A stretch of DNA of 64,000 nt from Treponema succinifaciens DSM 2489 (GTDB taxonomy: Bacteria; Spirochaetota; Spirochaetia; Treponematales; Treponemataceae), in the NCBI RefSeq assembly GCF_000195275.1, contig NC_015385.1, positions 1,752,501 through 1,816,500 on the forward strand. Direction: 5' to 3'. Position 1 is the stretch's first letter. The number at the start of each line of letters is the position of its first letter. Under the pieces are notes generated by a model that worked only from the letters and a program-made list of their open reading frames with translations, did no database searches and had not been told where the DNA came from. The position numbers were made by a program, and so were the translations under genes. Positions 1-9,558 of the stretch are shown piece by piece.

Positions 1-1443
1 TCTGTTGAAAATAGTTCCAATAGGAACCATTCGGATTTTCATAACGCCTTCCTGAAGTTCGCCTGTAATGCGTCCAAGATTCTGCGTTGTAGAACGGTAT
101 TTTGTAGAAGAAGACTTAAAGTCAGTTTCAAAAGCATCGAACCAAGAAGACATAGAGCCGAATTCTTCTGTCATCTTCTGCATGATTTCTTTCATTTGAC
201 CACCGTTTTGAAGCTCTTCAATATACTTCGGCATACATTCCATAAGACGGCGATGCTTTTCTTTGAAAGAAAGATTCAAATTCTGAAGTTTTACCTGCAA
301 GTCAGCCATGTGAAGTCCATTCTGGTTAAACGCGGCTTTTGTAATAACAGTTTCAGAAACAAGATTCATAAGATTGTCAACACGCTTTGAATCAACTCTT
401 AAAATTGAAGACTGATTTACAGCATGACCAGCAGCAGGCTTTTTTGCAGGTTGCGCATTGTTCTGTGCAGGCTCAGTTTTATTTTCTTCTGCCGGCGAAG
501 CAACTGTAGTCTCCGCAGGTTCAGGCTGTTCTTCAGCAACAGGAGCAATCTGAACTTTTTCCTGCGCAGGAGGCTGTTCAGCAATAGGAGCGGCAACAGC
601 AGAAGAAGCACCAGAAACCGGCTGGGCATCAACAGCAAGAGTTACATCATCTAAGAAAGCCGCATCTTCAAGGGCAGAACCTTGATTTGCAGAAGAAACA
701 TAGTAAACAACCTGCGGATGAAATTCGTCCTCGTAAAGCTCTTCAAAATCAGGAACAGTCTTTAAAACAGTTCCGCAATTTTTTAGAGCCGCAAAAACCT
801 GAATTCCACCAACGCTGTTCATTGGATTTGATTCATCAAAAGTGACATTTACAGACCAAAGTTTCTGGTCTTCTGGAACTGCATTTTTAAGTTCCGTATA
901 TTCATCATCAGACAACGGCGGAATAGGCGGCATTCCACTGGAAGCCTGAACCGCTGGCTTTGGCTCACTGGCAACTGGTTTTTCAGCAGGAGCAGCACCA
1001 AGCATTCCAGACGGAAGTTTTACGTGCGCGCCTTTTTTTGGAACTTTTGCCGGTATAAATGAATTGATTTTCTGGACAATAGGAGTTATATCTTCCTGAT
1101 AAACAGAACCATTGCTTCTTGCGTCAAGCATAGCTTTTATAGTATCTATAGAAGACAATAAAACATCAACAATAGGTTCAGAAACTACAACAAGACCACT
1201 TCTAAGCGCATCAAGCAAATCCTCTACATCATGGCAGAATGTTGCAAGTTCATTCATTTCCACAGTAGCCGAGCCGCCTTTCAATGTATGCGCCGCCCGG
1301 AAAATTTCATCTATGGCATCATGATTTGAAGGGTCATTCTCTATTACAAGAATGTTGCTTTCAAGAGTCTCTACCTGCTGTTCAGCTTCCGAAAAAAAAT
1401 CCTTTAGAAGCTCTTCATTATTGGCATCAAGATAATCACTCAT
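1..1443 (-). CDS. cheA: Chemotaxis histidine kinase CheA (N-terminal 481 codons, runs off the left edge)
   Basis: CheA autophosphorylates on a His and passes phosphate to CheY/CheB under control of chemoreceptors. The reading frame stays open from an ATG at 1443 to base 1. Residues 1-110 form an HPt (P1) domain; its phospho-acceptor is His52 in the motif AAHTLKGG. A Pro/Ala-rich linker follows, then a P2-like response-regulator docking domain around residues 165-240, a second Ala/Pro/Glu-rich linker (about 265-325), and the start of the P3 dimerisation helices, ending in KIRMVPIGTIF. The ATPase (P4) and CheW-like (P5) domains lie outside the window. The long low-complexity linkers create spurious open frames on both strands near 420-650. 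Identification is firm from the HPt and P3 motifs. Confidence 0.95.
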   Translation of the reverse strand, partial: MSDYLDANNEELLKDFFSEAEQQVETLESNILVIENDPSNHDAIDEIFRAAHTLKGGSATVEMNELATFCHDVEDLLDALRSGLVVVSEPIVDVLLSSIDTIKAMLDARSNGSVYQEDITPIVQKINSFIPAKVPKKGAHVKLPSGMLGAAPAEKPVASEPKPAVQASSGMPPIPPLSDDEYTELKNAVPEDQKLWSVNVTFDESNPMNSVGGIQVFAALKNCGTVLKTVPDFEELYEDEFHPQVVYYVSSANQGSALEDAAFLDDVTLAVDAQPVSGASSAVAAPIAEQPPAQEKVQIAPVAEEQPEPAETTVASPAEENKTEPAQNNAQPAKKPAAGHAVNQSSILRVDSKRVDNLMNLVSETVITKAAFNQNGLHMADLQVKLQNLNLSFKEKHRRLMECMPKYIEELQNGGQMKEIMQKMTEEFGSMSSWFDAFETDFKSSSTKYRSTTQNLGRITGELQEGVMKIRMVPIGTIFNR

Positions 1444-1614
1444 AAAGTATATTTTAATCGAATCTAATAAAAAATCAAGTAAAGTTTAATCTTTTTTATT
1501 AGAACATCTCAAAAAAATCCAATTGTTAAGTTTTTTTTTATTCTTCCGAAAATCAAAGGACGGAAAGTTTTTTCTTTATTTTTTTTCACTGAATTTTTCC
1601 GCACGGAGGACTAA

Positions 1615-2865
1615 TTGAAACGATTTCTTTGCGCAGCCGCCATTTCAATTTCAGCAGCTTTAAATTTATTTGCATTTGAAAGCCCGTATTTTAACGGATA
1701 CACAGGATTTCTTTCCGGAATCCAAAATGAATACGACTCTGAAAGTTTTGATCCGGCTTTTACAGGAGAAACTTTTTTTGCAGGTCAGATTGACTTTGGC
1801 GGAAAACTTTTCCTAAGAGGCGAATTCTATGCCAAGGCAAACGACATTTTCAAATATGACTCTTTGAACGGAGACACTCCAAACTCATATCTTAGAGTTG
1901 AAGAACTGTCCGCAACATACACAGTCAATTCCGCGCACGCTTCTCATTATATAAGCCTTTACTACGGAAATTTTGAACCGGTCGGCTCGGATTTGTTTCT
2001 TCAGCGTCAGTTCGGAATAAAGCCAATCCGCTCTTCATTTACAGAAAGTTTCCGCGGACTTGCAGGAGCCAGTTACTACCCTCTTTACGCACAGGGAATC
2101 GGCTACACATTTCACCCGGAAGGAAATTTTGCGGCGGGAATAAATCTTTACAAGAACAAGGCTGCGGAAGATGAAAATCAGGATGACGTTCTGAATCTTG
2201 ACTTGAGGATTGCTTCTCTTGCTGGAATTTCAACAATAGATTTTTCAGCGGGACTTGCGCTTCCTTCCGAAGTAAACAGCGAAGACAATGACGCGCTCGT
2301 GTACATAAAAGAGCTCCAGCTTCACGGCGGATTGAATTTTCTTATAGGAAACAGAAACACAACTTCTCTTTTGATTCAGGGCGGTGTAAACAAATACATT
2401 TTGAGAAAAGACAACAGCGATTCAGATTCAGATTCAGATAAGATAGAAATGAAAGATATCTGGGCGTTTGTTGAGCCAAGAGCACAGGGAAAATACATTT
2501 CCATTGACACGTCTGGATTTATTTTTCCAGCGGAAGCGGCAGAAGACATGATTTTTCTTAGAAACATCATAAGAAGATACCCGGGAACAGAAAATGTTCT
2601 TGGAATGAATTTAAATATCCACACTGACAGGCTTTACGCAGGAGCAACACGGCTTTCTGTTGGAGCGCACACGACTTTTGCAGTTTCGCGTATTGATCCA
2701 GACGGAGATGACAAGCAAGAAAACAGCCTTTGTATTTCGCCTTATGCAGGAATTGAAATTCTTGGAGGAACACTGAACGCATCTGTTTCTGTAAATTTGC
2801 TGGATCTTAAAAGCGATCCGGAAAAAAGCTATTCAGCTACAATCGGATTTAAAACAAAATTCTAA
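1615..2865 (+). CDS. Putative outer-membrane beta-barrel protein, 416 aa
   Basis: I do not recognise a named family. The start is TTG at 1615, chosen because a strong GGAGGA Shine-Dalgarno sits 4 nt upstream and the frame opens directly into a Sec signal peptide (MKRF, then a hydrophobic stretch, probable cleavage after LFA near residue 20). The rest has many alternating polar/aromatic stretches typical of a beta barrel and ends in TIGFKTKF, a terminal aromatic like that of outer-membrane barrels. Residues near 268-277 are an Asp-Ser repeat encoded by GATTCA hexamers. The gene converges with the response-regulator gene, leaving only 3 bp between stop codons and no room for a separate terminator. 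A surface or porin-like role is inference. Confidence 0.7.
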   Translation: MKRFLCAAAISISAALNLFAFESPYFNGYTGFLSGIQNEYDSESFDPAFTGETFFAGQIDFGGKLFLRGEFYAKANDIFKYDSLNGDTPNSYLRVEELSATYTVNSAHASHYISLYYGNFEPVGSDLFLQRQFGIKPIRSSFTESFRGLAGASYYPLYAQGIGYTFHPEGNFAAGINLYKNKAAEDENQDDVLNLDLRIASLAGISTIDFSAGLALPSEVNSEDNDALVYIKELQLHGGLNFLIGNRNTTSLLIQGGVNKYILRKDNSDSDSDSDKIEMKDIWAFVEPRAQGKYISIDTSGFIFPAEAAEDMIFLRNIIRRYPGTENVLGMNLNIHTDRLYAGATRLSVGAHTTFAVSRIDPDGDDKQENSLCISPYAGIEILGGTLNASVSVNLLDLKSDPEKSYSATIGFKTKF

Positions 2866-2868
2866 AAG

Positions 2869-3546
2869 CTAAGCGATTTCTTCCAAGGAGTAGCCTATGC
2901 CGCGCGCAGTTCTTATCCGTGCGTTGACATTGAGCTGCTCCATTTTTTTTCTGATAAAGGAAATATAAACTTCAACATTATTATATTCCGCGGCACTGTT
3001 TCCACCCCAAATTTTTTCTATAATAAGCTCTTTTTTTACAACCTGATGCGGAAACTCAAACAAAAGTGTAAGAATCAAAAGTTCCTTCAAAGATATTTTC
3101 ATAGATTCGCCGCTGGAATTTTGAATTTCGCATGAATTTTTATCCAGTAGAAAATTTCCTATTGAAACTGTGCTTGACTTGAATTCACCTTTTCTACGTG
3201 TAAGAGCTTTTATTCTTGCAAGAAATTCTTCAAAAGAAACAGGTCTCCTAATATAATCGTCCGCACCGGAATCAAGACCTTCAACAATTTCGTCAACAGA
3301 AGGATTCTCAGACATAAGAAGAACCGGAACAAAATTTTTTTTCGCGCGGAGAATTTTTACCACCTCAAGCCCGCTCATCTTTGGAAGAGCAGATCCAATA
3401 ACAAGCGCATCATAAATTTCATAAGAGGCATATTCAATAATTTCTGTTCCAGTGTAAACTGTGTCAGTTCCAAAATGATTTTTTTGCAAGAACTCCGCCA
3501 AAGCCTGGGAATTTCTTACATTGTCATCGGCAAGTAAAATTCGCAT
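2869..3546 (-). CDS. OmpR-family response regulator with degenerate receiver, 225 aa
   Basis: Two-component-type transcription factor: receiver domain at residues 1-115 and winged-helix DNA-binding domain at about 125-225. The acidic pair Asp7-Asp8 is present, but the usual phospho-acceptor Asp after the third beta strand is Gly51 (IYDALVIGSALPKMSG), and the conserved Lys is Arg101 (DDYIRRPV). The receiver therefore probably cannot be phosphorylated in the usual way. The ATG at 3546 is preferred over upstream in-frame codons because translation from it begins with the family motif MRILLADD. A TATAAT lies 7 nt upstream of that ATG, so the mRNA may be leaderless. No histidine kinase gene is adjacent. 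Confidence 0.88.
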   Translation of the reverse strand: MRILLADDNVRNSQALAEFLQKNHFGTDTVYTGTEIIEYASYEIYDALVIGSALPKMSGLEVVKILRAKKNFVPVLLMSENPSVDEIVEGLDSGADDYIRRPVSFEEFLARIKALTRRKGEFKSSTVSIGNFLLDKNSCEIQNSSGESMKISLKELLILTLLFEFPHQVVKKELIIEKIWGGNSAAEYNNVEVYISFIRKKMEQLNVNARIRTARGIGYSLEEIA

Positions 3547-3620
3547 AAAGTTTATTATAAGACAAATTTTCAGGAAACAAAAGGGCGAATATAAAAATTG
3601 TGATTTTAGTTTTAAAAACA

Positions 3621-3660
3621 AAAAAGCTGTCCAAAACAATTTATTTCAGACAGCCAAAAA
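3621..3660 (-). terminator. Rho-independent terminator after the V-ATPase/usp operon
   Basis: A 6-bp stem GCTGTC/GACAGC (3626-3631 with 3649-3654) encloses a 17-nt loop and is followed on the minus strand by a run of T. It lies just after the stop codon of the UspA-like gene and before the response-regulator start. A-rich sequence on the other side would let it act in both directions, although nothing approaches from the left. Confidence 0.6.
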
Positions 3661-3674
3661 TGTTCTATAAAAAA

Positions 3675-4172
3675 TTAAACAAGCTTGAATTTTTGCTCAA
3701 CATAAGGCTCGCGTACAACCATTACAGAACAGTGCGCGCTTCCAATTATTTCGCTGTCTTGGGAAGAAATCACATCACGTGAAAGTGAAGAAAGATGGTC
3801 AAGGTTTTTTGCACCGCCTAAAAGTATAAGATCAGCCTTAAATTCATCTGCGGCAGTAATAATTTCAGACCAAACAGCGCCTTTGCGAATTTCAGTTTCA
3901 ATCTTTACGCCTTTTGACTTTGCAAGATCTGTCACATAATCCAGATTTTTTTCACTGTCAGATTCCAGACTTTTTGCAATAGACTCGCCTTCCTGCGAAA
4001 CCATAAATTTCTGCAAAGTAAGATACTTTATGGAAGCAATGTCTACAACACTCACAACTTTTACTGCGCACTTGTAGACTTTTGCCATAAGAATTGCGTA
4101 CAAAACTGTATGAAGAGAAGAGCGGGAACCATTGTAGCCAACTACAACCCGCTGAAAAAGAGGTTTTATCAT
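3675..4172 (-). CDS. UspA-like universal stress protein, 165 aa
   Basis: Single Usp domain (Rossmann-like alpha/beta fold): FQRVVVGYNGSRSS at the N-terminus, a central DLILLGGAKNL strand, and a C-terminal strand CSVMVVRE. The usual GxxGx9G(S/T) nucleotide loop is not intact, so ATP binding is doubtful. The ATG at 4172 overlaps the stop codon of the V-ATPase D gene (ATGA), so the two are translationally coupled and this gene is the last member of the ATPase operon. A link between energy state and stress response is inferred only from position. Confidence 0.85.
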   Translation of the reverse strand: MIKPLFQRVVVGYNGSRSSLHTVLYAILMAKVYKCAVKVVSVVDIASIKYLTLQKFMVSQEGESIAKSLESDSEKNLDYVTDLAKSKGVKIETEIRKGAVWSEIITAADEFKADLILLGGAKNLDHLSSLSRDVISSQDSEIIGSAHCSVMVVREPYVEQKFKLV

Positions 4173-4792
4173 TTTTCACCCTGCCTTTTTTTTAAAGACT
4201 TCATAACGAAAACATTATCACGTTCCCGTTCCTCAAGAACACCTTCAATATACTTCACAGTTTCCTTGTCCTGCGGAATAACCGTTTTATCCAAAGCATT
4301 TACGCGGCGCTGGGTTTTCTTGACTTCAAGAGCAAGCCTCCAAGCGACAGTTCTTATGCTCGCCATTTTTGTCAGAAGCGTCAAAAACTCAAAAAAATCC
4401 GCCATGACTTCATCGCTGTCTGCAAAACTTCCCATAAAAGAAGAAAAAAGCCTTCTCTGCGGAAGATTCACATCGATTGTTGTAAAAGACATTCCTGCAA
4501 TTACGGCCGGCTTTTTTGTAATTTCAAAGTTGTAGTCAATTCCGTGCGCAATCCGCTCAACACGGTCGCCGCCGACAGAAACAAGCATTTTTTTCAGCGC
4601 AGGATAGGCTTTCTGAACGCACTTGTCAATCTGATTTTCCAGAAGCTTAACCTGTTCAACAATCCGCATAAGCTCCATTACAAGAATCTCGCGCTTTTGC
4701 TCAAGCAAGTCGTAGCCTTCAGTGCTGATTGCCAGCTGCTCTTTTATCGCGAGAAGATTCGATTTTGTCGGAGCAATATTCAGTTTTGCCAT
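4169..4792 (-). CDS. atpD: V-type ATPase subunit D (central stalk), 207 aa
   Basis: Subunit D forms the rotating central shaft of V1 and, with subunit F, couples ATP turnover in the A3B3 head to rotation of the K ring. The N-terminus (MAKLNIAPTKSNLLAIKEQL) matches the family, and the protein is predicted to be two long antiparallel helices with a variable middle. Its length is normal. It starts 2 nt after the stop of atpB and overlaps the following usp gene by 4 nt. Confidence 0.94.
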   Translation of the reverse strand: MAKLNIAPTKSNLLAIKEQLAISTEGYDLLEQKREILVMELMRIVEQVKLLENQIDKCVQKAYPALKKMLVSVGGDRVERIAHGIDYNFEITKKPAVIAGMSFTTIDVNLPQRRLFSSFMGSFADSDEVMADFFEFLTLLTKMASIRTVAWRLALEVKKTQRRVNALDKTVIPQDKETVKYIEGVLEERERDNVFVMKSLKKRQGEK

Positions 4793-4794
4793 AG

Positions 4795-6180
4795 TCAGTT
4801 CTCTAAAGCTTTTGGAAGATATTTGTCAATCATTTCATTCTTGATTCTGTAAAGCTCTTCACGCGGAAGAATACTAAGCATTTTCCAGCCCAAGTCAAGA
4901 GTCTGATCTATTGAGCGGTCTTCATATTCGCCTTGGGTAAAGAATTTCGCTTCAAGCTCATTTCCGAATTTCAAGTAGCACTGGTCAAGCTCTGAAAGCT
5001 CCTCTTCGCCAATAATAGAAGCAAGGTTTCGGATTGATTTTACTTTACTGTAAGCGGCAAAAAGCTGGCTTGAAACAGGCGCATGATCTTCACGTGTCAT
5101 GCCTTCACCAATTCCGTCTTTCATAAGGCGGCTCAAGCTAGGAAGTCCTGATACCGGCGGATACATCCCCTTCTGGCTCATTTCGCGGTCAAGAACAATC
5201 TGACCTTCCGTGATATATCCTGTAAGGTCAGGAATCGGATGCGAAATATCATCGTTCGGCATAGAAAGAATAGGAATTTGTGTAATTGAACCTGTGCTTC
5301 CCTGAATTTTTCCTGCACGCTCATAAAGCTCAGCCAAATTTGAGTAAAGATAGCCCGGATAACCTTTTCTTCCAGGAACTTCACCGCGCGTTGTTGAAAT
5401 TTCACGCAAGGCTTCGCAATAGTTTGTCATATCTGTCATAACAACAAGAACGTGCATATTGCATTCATAGGCAAGATATTCAGCGGCGGTAAGAGCGCAT
5501 CTCGGAGTAATAATACGTTCAATGGAAGGCGCATCAGCCAGCGACTGGAACATTACAACTTTTGACAAAACTCCAGACTCTTCAAAAGTATGCTTAAAAA
5601 ACTGCGCGACATCGTATTTTATTCCCATGCCGGCAAAAACCATAACAAATTCTTCGTTGCTATTGAGAATTTTAGCCTGACGGATAATCTGGGCGGCAAG
5701 CTTGTTGTGCGGAAGTCCGTTTCCAGAGAAAATCGGAAGCTTTTGTCCGCGGATGAGCGTGTTCATTCCGTCAATTGAAGAAATTCCTGTCTGAATAAAA
5801 TCGCGCGGATAAACACGTGCATAAGGATTTATCGGATTTCCGTTTACATTTACTTTTTTGTCGGAAATAATCTGCGGATAGCCATCTATAGGCTCGCCAA
5901 GTCCGTTGAAAATGCGTCCAAGAAGCCCTTTTCCAACACGCAGTTCCATTGGCTCTTCAAGGAATTCCACAGTTGTATTTTCCAAGTCAAGACCAGTTGT
6001 GCTTCCAAAAATCTGAACAATCGCAGTTTTTTCATTCAAATCTATAATGCGTCCAGTCTTTTTTTCACCGTTTTTATCGCGGACATAAACAACTTCGTCA
6101 TAAGAGGAATTTTCACTGCGCTTTACAGCTACAATCGGTCCGTCAACAGAAGTCAGTCCTGTATATTCAATTCCTTTCAT
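4795..6180 (-). CDS. atpB: V-type ATPase subunit B (non-catalytic), 461 aa
   Basis: Subunit B alternates with A in the V1 hexamer. The beta-barrel start ([20 protein letters not shown]), the nucleotide-fold segment with the degenerate P-loop [14 protein letters not shown] in place of a Walker A, and the [17 protein letters not shown] and [22 protein letters not shown] motifs are diagnostic. The absence of GxxGxGKT is normal for the non-catalytic subunit. The ATG overlaps the stop of atpA by 4 nt, consistent with coupled stoichiometry. Confidence 0.97.
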   Translation of the reverse strand: MKGIEYTGLTSVDGPIVAVKRSENSSYDEVVYVRDKNGEKKTGRIIDLNEKTAIVQIFGSTTGLDLENTTVEFLEEPMELRVGKGLLGRIFNGLGEPIDGYPQIISDKKVNVNGNPINPYARVYPRDFIQTGISSIDGMNTLIRGQKLPIFSGNGLPHNKLAAQIIRQAKILNSNEEFVMVFAGMGIKYDVAQFFKHTFEESGVLSKVVMFQSLADAPSIERIITPRCALTAAEYLAYECNMHVLVVMTDMTNYCEALREISTTRGEVPGRKGYPGYLYSNLAELYERAGKIQGSTGSITQIPILSMPNDDISHPIPDLTGYITEGQIVLDREMSQKGMYPPVSGLPSLSRLMKDGIGEGMTREDHAPVSSQLFAAYSKVKSIRNLASIIGEEELSELDQCYLKFGNELEAKFFTQGEYEDRSIDQTLDLGWKMLSILPREELYRIKNEMIDKYLPKALEN

Positions 6181-7967
6181 AGTGCAACATCCTTGCGGTA
6201 CATTCTTTCAAGTTCCGCCATCTGATCGTCAAGGTGATTTTGAATAGTTGTAAGCTCGTCAAGCTTGTCGTTTGGAATTTCGCTTTTTGCCCTGATTATT
6301 TCATTTCGTACAGGAAGCTCGGTAACTTTCAAAAGCGGACAGCCGGATTTTATAACCTTTAGAGCTTTTTCATAGAAAGTCATCATAAGCAAAAGTATAT
6401 TCACCTGTTTTTCAGGAACTGCATAGGCATCAATTGAATCAAAAGCATTCTGCTGCAAAAATCCGTTTTTAATCATTTCGCAGACAGTAAGAATAAGACG
6501 GTCGCTGTCCGGCAAAGCATCAGCTCCAATCAAGCGGACAATCTGCTGAAGACGCTGTTCACGCTTGAGCAAGTCCAAAGCCTGAACACGGATTGCAGAC
6601 CACCGAGGATCAAATTTGTCCCACCAGCCTTTAATTTCCGCGGCATATTCTGAATACGAATCAATCCAGCCAATAGCAGGATAATGGCGTGCATTTGCAA
6701 GCTCACGGTCCAACGCCCAGAAGCAGCGGATAAAACGCTTTGTATGCTGGGTTACAGGCTCAGAAAAGTCGCCGCCCGCAGGAGAAACAGCTCCAATAAC
6801 AGAAACTGAGCCTTCTTTTCCGCAGAGAGAATTAACACGACCGGCACGCTCATAGAATTCAGCAAGACGAGTCGGAAGATACGCAGGATAACCTTCCTCA
6901 GCAGGCATTTCCTCCATACGGCCGGAAAGCTCACGCAAGGCTTCTGCCCAACGGCTAGTCGAGTCCGCCATAATTGCAACGTGCATTCCCATGTCGCGGT
7001 AATATTCGGCAAGCGTAATTCCAGAATAAAGCGAAACTTCGCGCGCCGCAACCGGCATATTTGAAGTGTTTGCAATCAAAATTGTGCGTTCCATAAGAGA
7101 ACGTCCTGTACGAGGGTCTATCAAAGTCGGAAATTCAGTCAAAACATCGGTCATCTCGTTTCCACGCTCACCGCATCCAATGTAGACAATCAAATCCGCA
7201 TCGCACCATTTTGCAATCGCGTGCTGGGTCATTGTTTTTCCAGTACCGAATCCGCCTGGAATTGCGGCAGTTCCGCCCTTTGAAAGCGGAAAGAAAACAT
7301 CAATTACACGAAGACCTGTAACAAGCGGCTGGCTTACTTCGAGTTTCTGCGAAAAAGGACGAGGCTTGCGCAAAGGCCAGTACTGGCTCATCGAAATATT
7401 TTCACCAAGCTCTGTAGTAGCGATTGTCTCATCAATTGTATAAGAGCCCTTTCCGGCAAAAGTCTTTAGAACACGTCCGCGGATTGTCGGAGGAACCATT
7501 ATCTTATGAACAATAGAACCAGTTTCCTGAACAGTTCCAAGAACCATTCCCGGAGCAATGGAAAAACCTTCGCACATTTCTTTTCCATCAGAAGGATGAG
7601 CGGCAGGAATAAATTCCCATTTCTTTTTATTATCGATAGGCTCTGTGCGCTGTCCAGGAAGCAGGAAAACTCCGCCGTCTTCATACATTTCTTTTAGCGG
7701 ACGCTGAATTCCATCGTAAATTGTGCCCACAAGCCCAGGACCAAGTTTAAGTGAAAGAGGTCGCTCGCTAGAAACAACCTGCTCGCCAACGTGCATTCCA
7801 GTAACATCTTCGTAAACCTGAATTGTAGCTTTTCCTTCACTCTGGCGGATTATTTCACCAATAAGCTTCTTTTCACCAACATCAACAACATCGTAAAGTC
7901 CACATTTTTCAAGACCTTCAGCATAGACTATAGGACCTGAAATTCGGGTTATTTTTCCAGTAATCAT
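6177..7967 (-). CDS. atpA: V-type ATPase catalytic subunit A, 596 aa
   Basis: The catalytic subunit binds and hydrolyses ATP in the V1 head. Walker A is GGFGTGKT (residues 238-245), and the family-specific non-homologous insert between barrel and nucleotide domain (about 90-190) separates it from F-type beta. [22 protein letters not shown] and the [12 protein letters not shown] loop are typical of archaeal/bacterial V/A-type A subunits. The start ATG overlaps the stop of atpE (ATGA). Length is normal and no key residue appears missing. Confidence 0.98.
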   Translation of the reverse strand: MITGKITRISGPIVYAEGLEKCGLYDVVDVGEKKLIGEIIRQSEGKATIQVYEDVTGMHVGEQVVSSERPLSLKLGPGLVGTIYDGIQRPLKEMYEDGGVFLLPGQRTEPIDNKKKWEFIPAAHPSDGKEMCEGFSIAPGMVLGTVQETGSIVHKIMVPPTIRGRVLKTFAGKGSYTIDETIATTELGENISMSQYWPLRKPRPFSQKLEVSQPLVTGLRVIDVFFPLSKGGTAAIPGGFGTGKTMTQHAIAKWCDADLIVYIGCGERGNEMTDVLTEFPTLIDPRTGRSLMERTILIANTSNMPVAAREVSLYSGITLAEYYRDMGMHVAIMADSTSRWAEALRELSGRMEEMPAEEGYPAYLPTRLAEFYERAGRVNSLCGKEGSVSVIGAVSPAGGDFSEPVTQHTKRFIRCFWALDRELANARHYPAIGWIDSYSEYAAEIKGWWDKFDPRWSAIRVQALDLLKREQRLQQIVRLIGADALPDSDRLILTVCEMIKNGFLQQNAFDSIDAYAVPEKQVNILLLMMTFYEKALKVIKSGCPLLKVTELPVRNEIIRAKSEIPNDKLDELTTIQNHLDDQMAELERMYRKDVAL

Positions 7968-8602
7968 TCAGGCAACCTCCCGCCAAAAAGAGTCTGTGCA
8001 AGAACTCCTCTTTTTTCGTCTAAAATTTCCTTTATTTTTTCATCAAGCGTCAAACGGCAAGTAACAGAACCGTCCAAAGACTTCAATATAATTCCTTCCT
8101 TTAGATTGAATCCTTCAAGACTTTCGCGGGAAACAAGTTGAACGTCTCCAGCCTCGCATGAAGAAAGATTCTGCGGAAAAACTTCTTTCAGCATAGATTC
8201 AGCATCAGAAAGATTGAATCCAACAACAACTGCTGAAATTTTCTTTTCCTGAATTGCTTTTTTTGCACGCTCACAAAGACTTTGTATAACAAGAAGACGT
8301 TTTTTGTCTCCGATAGATTCAAAATACTTATTCATAGCTTCTATAATAGAGCCATAAATGAAAGAAACCAGATAACGCTGCTTTTCAAGAGGAAGCGACG
8401 CATTTATATTTTTTTCATAAACAGCAATTCCTTCCGCGGAGATTTTTTCTGCGTCTGACTTCGCCTTTACAATGCGGGCTTGAACTCCGTCAATGAGCTG
8501 CTTTGCGCTTTCGACCGCTTTTGCAAGAATTTTTTCTGCTTTTTTTACACTGTCAGAACGAATTTCTTTGTCCAGAACTTCCGTTGAACGTAATTCTTCC
8601 AT
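7964..8602 (-). CDS. atpE: V-type ATPase subunit E (peripheral stalk), 212 aa
   Basis: Peripheral stalk subunit that, with the G/H subunit, holds the V1 head against subunit I. The N-terminal ~100 residues are a charged coiled coil ([19 protein letters not shown]) and the C-terminal part is the globular head-binding domain. The ATG at 8602 is preferred over an in-frame start 42 nt upstream because AAGGAAG lies 8 nt before it. The 163-nt gap to atpF is the longest inside the ATPase cluster and could hold a processing site or weak internal promoter. The E assignment rests on architecture and position. Confidence 0.85.
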   Translation of the reverse strand: MEELRSTEVLDKEIRSDSVKKAEKILAKAVESAKQLIDGVQARIVKAKSDAEKISAEGIAVYEKNINASLPLEKQRYLVSFIYGSIIEAMNKYFESIGDKKRLLVIQSLCERAKKAIQEKKISAVVVGFNLSDAESMLKEVFPQNLSSCEAGDVQLVSRESLEGFNLKEGIILKSLDGSVTCRLTLDEKIKEILDEKRGVLAQTLFGGRLPE

Positions 8603-8765
8603 AAAAAGTCTTCCTTGTATGGTTTCGGTATGAACCTTCCGCACAAAATAATTAGTTTTATAAGCCCCCTAAAATTCAGAGCAAGGGCAGTTCTTTCTGC
8701 ATACATAAAGCCTTGCAACTGGATTTTTTTAGTTTTGCTTAAAATCCAAAATCGATGAATAAAAA

Positions 8766-9095
8766 TTAAACTTGAATTCCAACTGCTTCCCGGATTGAAT
8801 CAGTAAGAGTTTTTCTTCCCTGAATGTGTCCCTGAAGCCCAGGAATTTCCACAATAAGAGGAGCTTTTCCGTGCATCTGCCAAGACTGAATTTCCTTGGA
8901 CAGCATATCGGCTATGTCTTCCGTAAGAATAAGAACCTTTGGTATGTCACCAACGGAGCCTACGGAAGAATTTTGTCCGGTTGCCTTGTTAAAAGCATCC
9001 AAAGCTTCCTGTCTGTTAGAAACAGCCTTGCCTTTTACGCCCGCAAGCATAAAGCCAAGAATCAGTTCCCGTTCTCCAATTACAAAATATTCCAT
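8766..9095 (-). CDS. atpF: V-type ATPase subunit F, 109 aa
   Basis: Small Rossmann-like subunit that binds subunit D in the central stalk. The pattern of the family is visible: MEYFVIGERELILGFMLAGVKG, then a central strand PKVLILTEDIADML and an amphipathic C-terminal helix. Length is typical (about 100 aa). It lies between the K and E genes, as expected for this operon type. Confidence 0.9.
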   Translation of the reverse strand: MEYFVIGERELILGFMLAGVKGKAVSNRQEALDAFNKATGQNSSVGSVGDIPKVLILTEDIADMLSKEIQSWQMHGKAPLIVEIPGLQGHIQGRKTLTDSIREAVGIQV

Positions 9096-9170
9096 GATTA
9101 TGCTTTTATGCCAGACTGAATTTTAAGAAGATAGAAGTACCCAAAATTCAGTCTTCAGCAAAAAATTCTA

Positions 9171-9497
9171 TTACATTATCATAATGAACAAAGCAACAAG
9201 GAATCCCCAAAGACAAATACCTTCAGCAAGACCTACAAAAGGAAGCGCCTTTCCTGAAAGCTCTGCGTTTTCGCTCATTGCGCCCATAGCAGCTGAACCG
9301 ATTTTTCCAACAGCAGAACCACCGCCAATACAAGCGATTCCAACAGCAAGAGCAGCAGCTACATATTTTATAGCTCCAGCATTAGAAGCCGCCTGTTCTA
9401 CAGCCTGCTCTTCAGGAACAGAAGAAGCCTGCGCAAAAACGCCAGCAACAGCAACCAAAAGCATCATTGAGAGAGCAACCAAAAATTTCTTGTTCAT
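9171..9497 (-). CDS. atpK: V-type ATPase proteolipid subunit K (c ring), 108 aa with N-terminal leader
   Basis: Membrane rotor subunit that carries the translocated ion. The ATG at 9497 opens into a signal-peptide-like segment (MNKKFLVALSMM to VFAQ), followed by one hairpin of two helices: a Gly-rich helix (AALAVGIACIGGGSAVGKIG) and a second with the essential carboxylate Glu in VGLAEGICLWG. It is thus a single-hairpin proteolipid of about 8 kDa after processing, not the duplicated 16-kDa form. The residue after Glu is Gly rather than Ser/Thr, which does not look like the classical sodium ligand set, so proton use seems more likely, but this is tentative. Confidence 0.92.
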   Translation of the reverse strand: MNKKFLVALSMMLLVAVAGVFAQASSVPEEQAVEQAASNAGAIKYVAAALAVGIACIGGGSAVGKIGSAAMGAMSENAELSGKALPFVGLAEGICLWGFLVALFIMIM

Positions 9498-9558
9498 AAT
9501 AAAAACCTCTTGTTCTAAAAATTCTATAAATAAACTGCAAAAAGCAGCTGTCCACAAA

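Noticed and set aside
417-654. Overlapping Leu- and Arg-rich open frames on both strands near the left edge.
   Set aside because: They are shadows of the Ala/Pro/Glu-rich linker of cheA, whose frame is open from 1443 to base 1 and carries the domain motifs.
2419-2438. Tandem GATTCA hexamers in the outer-membrane protein gene.
   Set aside because: In-frame hexamers only change the number of Asp-Ser pairs; three copies are too few to claim variability.
8603-8765. Gap between atpF and atpE as a terminator or riboswitch.
   Set aside because: Only a weak A/T hairpin (GGATTTT/AAAATCC) is visible, with no T run in the right place and no recognised riboswitch.
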